From Neofusicoccum parvum (taxonomy: Eukaryota > Ascomycota > Dothideomycetes > Botryosphaeriales > Botryosphaeriaceae), in assembly GCA_020912385.1 (NCBI GenBank), contig CP087206.1, positions 2,170,001 through 2,234,000 on the forward strand: a DNA stretch of 64,000 bases, given 5' to 3'. Within the stretch, counting starts at the first letter, position 1. Each line of letters begins with the position of its first letter. This document shows, in pieces, positions 55,236 to 64,000 of the stretch. The notes under the pieces are model-generated. The model did not search any database. It was not told where the DNA came from and was given only the letters and a program-made list of their open reading frames with translations. The position numbers were made by a program, and so were the translations under genes.

Positions 55236-55663
55236 GTCTATACCGATAATTTTGTTGCTCCTCGTGAAGTTGGATGTATATAAGTAGATGCTAGCAATGT
55301 TCCTTTTTATTCTAAGAGCTTGCTTAACACCCGGTGGTGTCAGTCCGGAGCTGGTTATCAGGAGCCGGTTTTGCGGGGCCGACCGGCGCCGAAACCGGGG
55401 CCGGCGGCGACGAAGTACAATCCCACATCTGCATCGATTACCCTTTCTCACAACCCGAATTCAAGATCTTAAACTGCTCCCAATCAGTCCATCAATCCAG
55501 CTGATGTTCTACGAGGGCTCAAGACCTGCCACTTAAAGAAGATGCAATACCAGAGTGCAGCTTACAGCTTCTGCAAAGCCACAATTTTAAGAAAAGTAAA
55601 CTGATTATTAACAGGCATTATTATCTATTGTCATAATTCCGCATCGTCGTCCCGCATCATCAT
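55236..55663. other. Intergenic region between oxidoreductase and glucanase genes
   Basis: No gene. A GC-rich stretch holds CCGGTTT (55365-55371) and its inverted copy AAACCGG (55392-55398) around a palindromic CGGCGCCG-like centre. Possible regulator site; function unknown. Confidence 0.35.
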
Positions 55664-57061
55664 TCAACAGTAGCTGCTGCTGGTCTGCGAGGTGATAACA
55701 CCCGCATTGATAAGCCCAATATAGCTCCAGTAGTCCTCCTGCGTCCCCTCTCCATCAACAGCGGTCGTGGCCAGCGACCTGCCGGTCCAGAACGCGCCTC
55801 CGGACACGTACTTCTGCCAGGCGTAGCGCTGGATGTCGAACACAGTCTTGCGGTTGGCGTAGGTGTTGTTGTACATGGTCTGGAGGGCCCACTCGCCGAC
55901 GAAGACGGGGAACTTGCCGGCGCCGGGCAGCGCGGACGCCTGGCCGCAGATGGCCGGCGCCACGTACTGGCTGTACACGCCGCTGGCCGCGAAGTAGTAC
56001 ACGTGGCTGTCGATCACGAGGTTGGTGCCCGCGTCGTAGAACGGCGCCCAGTAGTCCGCGCCCTCGAAGCAGTCCTGCAGCATCACTGGGATGCGCTTGT
56101 CCACCTTGCCGACTTTGGCGAGGACGCCCTTGACGTACGTGTTGATCCAGTCGGTGCCGTTGGCGGTGAGGCCGGCCGCGCTGCCGAAGCCGTCGAGGTT
56201 GTCTGGAATTGCCCGTGGTTAGCTTGGAATGTGTTGAGGATGAGCGGTGGCTTCGAACATACCTGAGGCCTCGTTGAGGGGTGCAACGGTGAATGCGTTC
56301 ATGTGACCAGATTTCTTGATGAAAGAGAGCATTGCGTCGATGGCTTGGAACGAGTAGTCGAGGTTGGTGGCGTTGTTGAACCAGCCCTTGCGACCGAAGC
56401 CCTCGCCGATGTCCAGAGAGTTGACGCCACCAGGCAAGCTGTGCAGACCGATGATGACGTGCATGTTGTATTTTTCGATGGCATATTTGGAGATCTTGGA
56501 GAGGTACAGCTGCTGATTTCCAGTGTAGAAATTCGAGCCAGGAACCTTCACCCACGCGGCGTAGGTAGTAGGAATGCGGAGAACGTTGACACCAACAGCG
56601 GCCAGCTTGTCGATATCGGCAGTGGTGATGAAGGTAGCATAACGCTCTTCCAGGACTGGCCCGCACTGATCACCCAAAGTGGCGCAGAAGTTCCACTCGT
56701 CAATAGTGCCGGGAGCGTGCGAATCCCACCAGACGGGGTCGTGGGTCCTTTCCTGCTCGAGCCACGTACCCAGATTGACACCATTGGCCTTGAAGGTGGA
56801 CCAGTTCATGTAGTTTTGACCAGAGCATCCCTTCGGCCAGGTGATCAGATGGCTGAAGCGCTTTGGTGACAGGCTCACTTTTGGGAAAGTGAATGTAACA
56901 GCACCGGAGACAGAACCGTGGGCGTTTCCATTCGTTTGGAGGGAGACGCCGATCTTGTTGAGAAGCGCTGTGAGATCCGTCTTGAGAGACCTCACATCGA
57001 AAGTCGGAGCGGCGATGGCCGTGGCGGCAAGGGCCACAACGAGGGTGGTGGAGTAATGCAT
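55664..57061 (-). CDS. Secreted GH5 exo-beta-1,3-glucanase
   Basis: This is an EXG1-like glycoside hydrolase family 5 enzyme that trims beta-1,3-glucan in walls. Two exons (57061-56263 and 56202-55664) give 445 residues. The signal peptide MHYSTTLVVALAATAIAAP is followed by GVNLGTWLEQERTHDPVWWD, GVNVLRIPTTYAAWVKVPGS and IIGLHSLPGGVNSLDIGEGF. The acid/base Glu lies in APLNEAS (near 264), right at the exon end. The nucleophile Glu is in FVGEWALQTMYNN (near 369). A C-terminal GRSLATTAVDGEGTQEDYWS completes the barrel. It lies just outside the probable biosynthetic locus and is most likely a wall or nutrition gene. Confidence 0.93.
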
Positions 57062-58316
57062 CGTGTGAGGGCAGAGCCACCTCTTGATAGAATTGGACAA
57101 GAGTGGGAGTAGCAAGCAAATAGAGGTGCTTGAAGTTTAAAAAACTGTCCAGATCTGGAGGCACATTGTTTGGAGGTTTCCAGGGGAGTTTAAATACATG
57201 ACTGGGGTCGAGTGCGGCTCATTGATTTGCAATGGCTCTGGGCTGAAGATACCTGAATTGTCTAGCTCAAATAGCCACAACATTCAAAAGAAGCAGTGAA
57301 AAATCGGGGTATCGGAGCTGCAATTCCCTTTTGGGACCAGGAAGTGGACTTCCAGGAAAACGACAAGACCCATCCTGGGACTGCGGCTGAGAAAACTCGG
57401 AAATTCCAGGTCTGCTGCATATTAGACCTCGGAATTCCCGTTGCAGGGCTATGCAAAGAGTGGCGAAAGATTTTAGGAGCTAATAAGCTTATTCTTGGCC
57501 TGATGATCGACAAGTCCAGCTGCGTCGCCGCGGTGCTTGCCGTCATTCGAACCATCAAATCACCCTGTAACGGCTTGGCCACCAACGTCTTTTTTCCTAC
57601 TACGCTGATTGAGACTTGCCCTACCCATAGGGATTTTCCCTTGCTTAGGACCTTCGAGATCTCCCCATGTTCTTCCCATCACCATTTACCGGGTTGTGGC
57701 TGCAGGGCGCATGGGAGTTTACTTTTCCTTTTCAGCACCAGCATTACTGGGTCGCATATATCATCCGGACACTTCCGGCAAACGCTGATCTAGATCTTAG
57801 TGTGAGTCGCATAGTTCGTGGGAATCTGGAAAGAACCCCGTTACACTCAGCTCAATCCCGTCCGTTTCGGACTTTCGGGGTTTCGTTTGGGGTGAAAAAC
57901 AGCTTCTAGCGTTGTTCCTCGGATTCTCGGGGCATATGTAGCCGTCCGATTGGCTTTCAAATGCAAAGCTGAAAGACGGTGCGACGCTATGGCTTAAAAA
58001 GGGCACGTGGTTCCTGTGGCGGCAGCCACTCATTTAGCGGCGGTTCGGCCTTCGCCTCCGGCTTTTCCAGACCTCCATCGACCTCCATATCTTGAGTCTC
58101 AAATTACCCTCAAAGTACACATACGTCAGTCTCGGTAGGCATTCTACTACTCTGAACAAAAGAAAATGGGAACCGGACTTAGCTTGAGTGAACGTTGCCG
58201 TACGGCGAAATCGAATGTTTTAGGGTACGGAAATTAAGGCCAGCACTAGCACGAAGATCTTGGTCCTGTCTTCCCCAAGGTAAAAGTCTCTCTCATTTAT
58301 ACCATTGCTGTGGCTC
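57062..58316. other. 1.25-kb intergenic region, no gene seen
   Basis: Upstream region of the glucanase gene and the 3' flank of the methyltransferase gene. I see no recognisable domain, RNA gene or repeat. Confidence 0.4.
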
Positions 58317-59443
58317 TCATTCATCCTTTGGTCGCTGTGCCCAAACCACATGATAGTCGTACAGCATATGGATACTCTTGTCCTTCAATTCCTTCCTCAC
58401 CTTGGCCACAAATACCTGTACTTCTTCCGAATTCCATTTCAAGAAGTCCGTAAACAACCGCAAGCAGAATCCTTCAATACCATCCAGAACCTGGACCAAG
58501 TTGTACATCCCAGCATCCTTCATTCTCTTGTCTTTTGGCCACCCACCAATCGGCAGCTTGAACACTTCATGTCGCACATTCACAAAACCTGCCGCCTTGG
58601 CTCTCTCCTCCAAATGCTTTCCTGGTGATGGATCCCGGCCCCACGCTGTCGAAGCCTCGATGAAGGTGGTGATCCACTTGTAGGTATCGTGTTTCTCGCC
58701 AAATGAACCGTCTTCGGAGTACAGCATCGTATCGTAGTCCTGGAATTCGACCCAACCACCGGGCTTCACGTTCTGATATGCTTGGCGCATGAGTTTGGGC
58801 CAGTCCTGGATGGCTGCGCATAGGTAGCGGGCGAAGATGTAGTCGAATTTCTCTCCATACCCCCACTCCCCCTCGATGTCATCGACTTCAAACTTGACGT
58901 TTGGTGGAACCTGGTTGTGTATGCGTTAGATCTCTTCAGGCCTTTCTTCGACCCTCCTTAGCAAGAAGTTCCAGACATACTCACCCACGACGGCTGAATC
59001 GGACTCAAATCCACGCCTCGAACCTCGGCGTTTGGGAACTTGTCGCCCATGTTGATGGCCCAAACCCCGGTGCCGCAGCCCGCGTCCAAAATCTTCCCGG
59101 AAAAGTTGTTTGGCAGAGGCGCAAGGTACAGCTTGTCACCAATCAGCTTGGTGGCCATTGCATGGGCCATGTCCAGTCGATCCTGCTCTTGCTCGTCGTT
59201 GGGCATGATGTACGAGCCATCCTTGTAAGCATGGTAGCGGCGACCATGCTGCATGGGATAGTTGGTCACGCTCGAGGTGACCGATGCCGTGAAAGACGAT
59301 AGCTCGTCCTCTACGGAGCCGCGCGTGGAATCAGTGTCTTGGAAGTACTGGGGTACCTGTCAGTCGAACGTTCCACTTTATACCGGGTTGGAGCACACCT
59401 CGGGGTCGATGTCGACCGTCTGAACAGCACCTTGGTCTGCCAT
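58317..59443 (-). CDS. LaeA-like SAM-dependent methyltransferase
   Basis: Three exons (59443-59399, 59356-58985, 58910-58317) sum to 336 residues from MADQGAVQTVDIDPE. The SAM-binding motif is ILDAGCGTGVWAINMGDKF, then the acidic [42 protein letters not shown], and PGGWVEFQDYDTML. This is the layout of the fungal LaeA/TAM-like group: a variable N-terminus, NYPMQHGRRYHAYKDGSYIMPNDEQEQDRLD, then a class I fold. LaeA itself is a global regulator of secondary metabolism, but most paralogues have other or unknown roles. Position about 3 kb beyond the last likely biosynthetic gene leaves open whether it belongs to the locus. Confidence 0.85.
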
Positions 59444-60873
59444 TGTGGGGGATCGTCGCGAGCAGTCTGGTGTGTTGCGAAGTGGAGGGGAGAGCAGGAC
59501 TTTAGTTGCCAGGATAGAAAGGACCCACTATTCAATGCCGAGCACGCCAAGCTCGCCCTTTACAGCATCCACGCCGCAGACCCCGCATGGCACAGTCGTA
59601 TTTCGTATCATTGTGGAGGCACAATGAAATCAATGTGGAAGGTAGCTAAGTTGACTATTGCTTCATAATTGGTTGCTGCCACCGGGGGAAAAAAAACAAG
59701 AAATGGAATCGATTTAGCTTTGGTCGAAGAATATCAAGACAAGAGCGAGGGGGTTACTTCGCATTATACCGCACTTCAAATTAACAGTTCGCTCTTGTGG
59801 CATTCGTCCTCATAGGATTATCTTAGACAGGTGTAGTTAAACGCCAATAGTATTCTTGCGACGTGTTCTACGTGCAATGGGAGTTGCGGGGGATTGGCGA
59901 ATCACAACTCCCGCACACCGAACCTGCCCGGCGATTGCTGCATGCTCGGGCGTCTCCTCAACAACATCGCGAAGATAACTGTATGATCGTTGGTTTGAAG
60001 AAGACAACCCTTTATGCATCCAGTACCACCAAAAGGTCAAAGACAAAGACGAAAACGAAAAGCAGGGTCGTAGATACATTACTCCAGAAATCCATCCCGC
60101 GCTCATAGCAACCCCTCTCCCAGAAAGGGAGCCTCGGTGATGTGTTGAGTGCTAAGATCTAAATCCTCGCCTTGGAATCAGGTCTTACAGTAAAGACTTT
60201 CAATTGATGTTGATACAGTCGTTGGATTAGTACAATTATGTTAGACCACTTAATCCTCAGGACGCGAATGATTGAGTGTTTAGAAAAATGGAAACAACAT
60301 CGGGCCGGCCCTTTCGGAACAGCAAAAAGCAGATGAGTCAATAGAGTTGTACCGTCAATCGAACACGAGCCGTGGCAAAGAAAGACAAAAGCGCCACGAA
60401 AGAGCTTACTGATAGAGTTTCGGGTTCTGCAACACCTCCAGAGAGTTTAACACGATTCTCTATCCTATCCATTTCCGACACATCCTTATTTATATGCCGA
60501 CCTCGTCCCTCTCACAAGGCATCTACTCGACCAAGCCTTGGCGTCTTTTTCGTGAAACAATGACGTTTCTTGACTTTCTACACCTCTGTTCGAGTGGTCT
60601 TTTTACACCCATTCATACTTTACTCAGAACTGCAGCTGATTATTAACGTCAAGTCCCCGCTGCGATGATAATTTTTCGATGAATAGATTGTGGTCGTACA
60701 TGAGATCATGAGAGAATGCGAAGAAGAACGGAATGTTTTAGAGCGCAGTCTAAAGCGCTGACTTGTACATCCCTATGACTTCGGTTCATTCGCCTCAGGA
60801 TATAAATGTGGTCCCAACAACACTCTTTCAGACTACTTCATTCATTGAACCATCTTCACAAGTCTCTCGTTTA
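59444..60873. other. 1.4-kb intergenic region with a dispersed 37-bp motif
   Basis: No recognisable gene. Bases 59900-59936 match 44550-44586 at 32 of 37 positions. GGGAGTTG (59879-59886) and CAACTCCC (59905-59912) form an 8-bp inverted pair around the left end of that copy. This could be the end of an old transposon or MITE. Confidence 0.4.
60801..60806 (+). promoter_or_regulatory. TATA box of the pectate lyase gene
   Basis: TATAAA lies about 73 bp upstream of the chosen start codon at 60874, which also supports that start over an earlier in-frame ATG at 60763 that precedes the TATA box. Confidence 0.5.
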
Positions 60874-61968
60874 ATGCCAATCATGCATTTCCGAGACTTA
60901 TCCTCAGTCGCTGCACTGGCCCTCAGGGTCCTCGCACAGAACAACGTTCTGCCGCCTGAGGACGACACCCAGCGCACAGGCGGAACTCAACCACTTGCTC
61001 TTGGGGCCAGCAACCAGCAAGTGGGAACGAACAGCCAGCCTTTCGGTACCAACAACCGGCTCCAAGGAAGCGAAAGCCAGCTCTCCAACGGCGGTAGCCG
61101 TCTGACCGGAGGAGGCACCGGCGGCACCGGCAGCGGAGGGCAATTCGGCGGGCCCCAGATACCATTCGAATTCGGCAGCCCGGCGCAGGCGCTGCCGCAG
61201 GCGCAGTACATCACAACGTACGACTGCGGGGGGCAGAAGTACGACCGCGGGATGCAGTGCGACGACCAGGGCAACACGGGGCCGGAGAACGCGGTGTTCG
61301 TGGTGGCGCCGGGCGGGACGCTGCGTAACTGCGTGATCGGGCCGGCGCAGGTCGAGGGCGTGCACTGCGAGGGCGAGTGCGTGCTCGAGAACGTGTGGTT
61401 CGAGGACGTGTGCGAGGACGCCGTCACGTTCCGGCAGGAGCGCGGCACCAGCTACGTCGTCGGCGGCGGCGCCTTCAACGCCGTCGACAAGATCATGAAC
61501 CACAACGGCGGCGGCACCGTCGTCGTGCAGAATTACTACGCAGAGCAGTTTGGGAAGATTGTGCGGTCGTGCAGCGACTGCAATAATATGGCTTCGCGGT
61601 TCATCATCTTGCAGAATGTGTGGGCTGTTGGCGGATTGGATCTGGTTGGTCTGAATGCGGATTCGGGGGACCAGGCTCAGATTACCGCATCCTGTGCTCA
61701 GGGAGTAGAGAGGGCGTGCACCGTCTATCAAGGCGGTGGCGCATTCAGCCAGCAATTTGGCGGTGGAGGATCTGGGGTTGGTGGAGAACTCAATTCAGAT
61801 TTCAGGAGTGGGGGCTCTGGAGGTGGCGGTGGATCCGGTAGTCAGTTCCCAGGGACTAGACTTGATGGCGATGGTCTTTCTGTTGGCGACCCCGGAATTG
61901 TCGGATCTGGGCCCTCTCAGCAGTGCCAGTTCTCCCCAGCTGATCTTCAGAACTGTCCACCATTCTGA
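60874..61968 (+). CDS. Secreted PL3-like pectate lyase with Gly-rich extensions
   Basis: This is a calcium-dependent pectate lyase of the small parallel beta-helix type. The single exon gives 364 residues from MPIMHFRDLSSVAALALRVLA, a probable signal peptide. The core runs from about residue 110 to 290: YITTYDCGGQKYDRGMQCDD, LRNCVIGPAQVEGVHCEGEC, VLENVWFEDVCEDAVTF, SYVVGGGAFNAVDKIMNHNG, VVVQNYYAEQFGKIVRSCSD. The N-terminal 90 residues are Asn/Gln/Gly-rich and of low complexity, and the C-terminus adds a Gly/Ser-rich stretch (about 295-335) before CQFSPADLQNCPPF. These extensions are unusual for PL3 enzymes, which are usually little more than the core. GC content rises sharply over the core. 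Enzyme activity is likely but not certain. Confidence 0.84.
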   Translation: MPIMHFRDLSSVAALALRVLAQNNVLPPEDDTQRTGGTQPLALGASNQQVGTNSQPFGTNNRLQGSESQLSNGGSRLTGGGTGGTGSGGQFGGPQIPFEFGSPAQALPQAQYITTYDCGGQKYDRGMQCDDQGNTGPENAVFVVAPGGTLRNCVIGPAQVEGVHCEGECVLENVWFEDVCEDAVTFRQERGTSYVVGGGAFNAVDKIMNHNGGGTVVVQNYYAEQFGKIVRSCSDCNNMASRFIILQNVWAVGGLDLVGLNADSGDQAQITASCAQGVERACTVYQGGGAFSQQFGGGGSGVGGELNSDFRSGGSGGGGGSGSQFPGTRLDGDGLSVGDPGIVGSGPSQQCQFSPADLQNCPPF

Positions 61969-63937
61969 ACTGGCAGGGGAATTTCACAATCTTCATTATT
62001 TCTTTCAGCAATGCGGCGTCAGGAGGACGCGGACGTATATTAGTATTGTTACTTATAACAATAGAAAATATTGGATCGTGAACTCGAAAGCGATACGTCA
62101 AGGGTGAGACATGACGACTGACTGAACCGTGGCTTCTGGGAAACTGAGTTGATTGCGTCAGGAAGATACTTCCTCCATTCCGGAGATCCGTATGCGGGAC
62201 ATGAAGCTTCCAGACTCTCCCTTCGTTTAACCGCGCGTTGTCTAATCCTATACAGTTTGTAATTATGCATGATAGTATAGGCAGGATGTTCATGGACGTA
62301 GCGAAGCATGAGTAAAACGGCTTTCTACTTCTTTATTCTGTCCTCATTTTCAGAATGCTTTTCACAATCGATCACAGGTATTTCTCTGCCAGTATCCACA
62401 TTCAACATGAAAGTTTCGTGCAAGAGAGCCAGGACCAGCCGAACGCTGGATCACTTTCCCGCGCTTATATTTTAAATGGGTCCCAAAGCAGCACAGCAAA
62501 GCTGCAAACTGTGCTCTCGTGCATGTTTTACCTTGAAGACCCCTATATGGTTGGTGGTGAGACGGGTGCGAGCGACCGTGGACAAGAATAGCTACGCACG
62601 ATCCACGACCAAAATGCTCCTGCAGACCGCACAGCTCGCAAGGAACCCTTGAGCATATGTGAGATAACAAAACGTCAGTTCCGATGGATCCCCTGATGCA
62701 ATATTCCTGGTGCACGGGTCCGCAGATCAGTGTTCAGAGTAGGAGCATGGGTTTGTTCCTGGGTGATCATCCGATGGCGCCGTCTCTGCAGATCATCAAC
62801 TGATCCCCTTGCGCCCGGGATGTATGAGTAAGGAGAACTTCAGCCCTGGTCCTTCCCAACAGCAACCTAAAGAGTGACAACAGTTTATCATTTCTTTAAT
62901 AAGTTTCACCCTTAAGCTTGATCAACTATGACTAGTTAAGATGGCGTCACCCGGCGGACCTCGCTTAGACGATTTGGAAGGGAGGCATGGAAGTAGCGAC
63001 GAACAGCATCCCTACCGGTCTCAAAACATTTTGTTCACACATAAGTTGATTTGATCTTTTCTGTGGTACTTGAAAAGGTCGTGATAGGAGATTGGTAGAA
63101 TTAGACTGACAGGCCTTGACCCCGAGAGCTCCGGCGTCGGCGCGTGCTTTGGCCCAACCCTCTTTTCATCCGATCTCGCACTTTACCAGACTATTGGAGC
63201 CAGAGCTACATGCCACCCTCCGACAGGTTTGCCATACTGGTAGTGCTTGCTAAGTGTATGGTGCTAAGCTTCAAGATCCGATCTTGTATCGCCATAGTCC
63301 TGAGGAATGCGAGGGGCTTCTCGCCATTTTCCAGGTCAGCAGTACGAGATCCAGAGTCACTGCATATTCTTGCAGCACAAAGCTGTTATCAAACACAAAC
63401 CGAGCGCTTTTGGTCCTGCCTCGGGTGGCCGCGGTATCATCTTCTGAAGGAAGACTTCTTTCACCGGTCGGAAAAAGTCAGGAAGCCAAGATGACTCACC
63501 TTTCCCCTGTGAGCACAACATTCACCACCCGGAGGCTACCGGTTTCGGAAGCAACCGCCTTATCAGGGCTCGAGATAGACCCAGACCACCATCTGCATCA
63601 ACTTGCCATACAAGTGGAGCCCGGCGACCTGAGACTCGACTGATCTCTCTCCTTATCGGGCCTATCGGGTGGAACGACCTGGGCGCTCACCACGCAAAAC
63701 CCACAGAAGCTGCAACTTTTTGAACGAGCTTTTCATAATCTCGAGAGTAACGCGAAACACCATGGGGTGAGCTGCGAAAAAAAAATACCTCTTGCGGCCG
63801 TCGGTAATTCCTCGGCTGACAGCAATGCGTGCTTCCACACGCCGCCCCCTGCCTCAGGAATGAGCGCTATATAACGCGAGGGCCCTTGGCATGCTTCCCA
63901 AACCATAGAATTCATCCTTTCTCGTCACTTCATCAAG
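61969..63937. other. 2-kb intergenic region, no gene seen
   Basis: No open frame with a recognisable domain, no RNA gene and no clear repeat. The promoter of the gene at the right edge lies at its end. Confidence 0.45.
63866..63872 (+). promoter_or_regulatory. TATA box of the right-edge gene
   Basis: TATATAA lies 72 bp upstream of the ATG at 63938. This fits the spacing seen for other genes here. Confidence 0.45.
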
Positions 63938-64000
63938 ATGGTTACAAAAGTTGTGCTCGAAGAGTCTCTGGGTCTCTGGCTTCTGGCCAACGCGCGGATG
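63938..64000 (+). CDS. Partial gene at right edge (first 21 codons)
   Basis: An ATG in good context (CATCAAGATGG) opens a frame that runs to the window end, starting MVTKVVLEESLGLW. The TATA box 72 bp upstream supports a real start. Too little is visible to name the product. Confidence 0.45.
   Translation, partial: MVTKVVLEESLGLWLLANARM

Noticed and set aside
1..64000. CRISPR arrays, bacterial operons, ribosome-binding sites and tRNA genes
   Set aside because: The window is fungal nuclear DNA with spliced genes. No spaced direct-repeat array and no convincing tRNA A/B-box pair were seen.

Overview
The window is nuclear DNA of a filamentous ascomycete (Pezizomycotina). Nearly all genes are split by short introns of about 42-60 nt with fungal donor, branch and acceptor signals. 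Gene content fits too: Zn2Cys6 regulators, a highly reducing polyketide synthase (PKS), an adenylate-forming reductase, secreted plant-wall enzymes and a Copia-type LTR retrotransposon. For most genes I worked out exon borders by hand and checked that the exon lengths sum to a whole number of codons. Those models are predictions, without transcript support. All family names come from motif recognition, not a database search.

Region 1 (1-12.1 kb) holds the 5' part of an esterase-ankyrin protein running off the left edge, an amino-acid permease with two predicted GC-AG introns, a salicylate-hydroxylase-like FAD monooxygenase and two Zn2Cys6 transcription factors. Region 2 (12.9-24.6 kb) holds an MFS sugar-type transporter, a class II aldolase, a LigB-type extradiol ring-cleavage dioxygenase and an AA14-like secreted lytic polysaccharide monooxygenase (LPMO). 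The monooxygenase, regulators, transporter, dioxygenase and aldolase look like an aromatic-acid catabolic neighbourhood. The transporter is broken by a very young Copia element (14168-19636). Its LTRs differ only by one base in a T tract, its target-site duplication is accat, and its gag-pol frame is open. The transporter also carries a 1-nt frameshift.

Region 3 (25.6-55.2 kb) looks like one composite, or two abutting, secondary-metabolite loci. It contains an eight-exon HR-PKS without an enoyl-reductase domain and with the dehydratase His replaced by Tyr. It also contains a decayed VAO-type flavin oxidase, a CrtC/Diels-Alderase-like secreted protein, an arrestin-like protein, a Zn2Cys6 regulator, a P450 and an A-T-R carboxylate-reductase-like enzyme. 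A divergent pair of isocyanide synthases (PvcA/DIT1 family), a flavin amine oxidase and a Gfo/Idh oxidoreductase complete it. The second isocyanide synthase stops just inside what looks like a fused TauD-type dioxygenase domain. The promoter shared by the pair carries a 47-bp tandem repeat. This is the most interesting part of the window.

Region 4 (55.6-64 kb) has a GH5 exo-beta-1,3-glucanase, a LaeA-like methyltransferase, a PL3-like pectate lyase with Gly-rich extensions, a gene-poor 2-kb stretch and the first 21 codons of a gene at the right edge. The wall-degrading enzymes suggest a plant-associated or saprotrophic lifestyle (inference).
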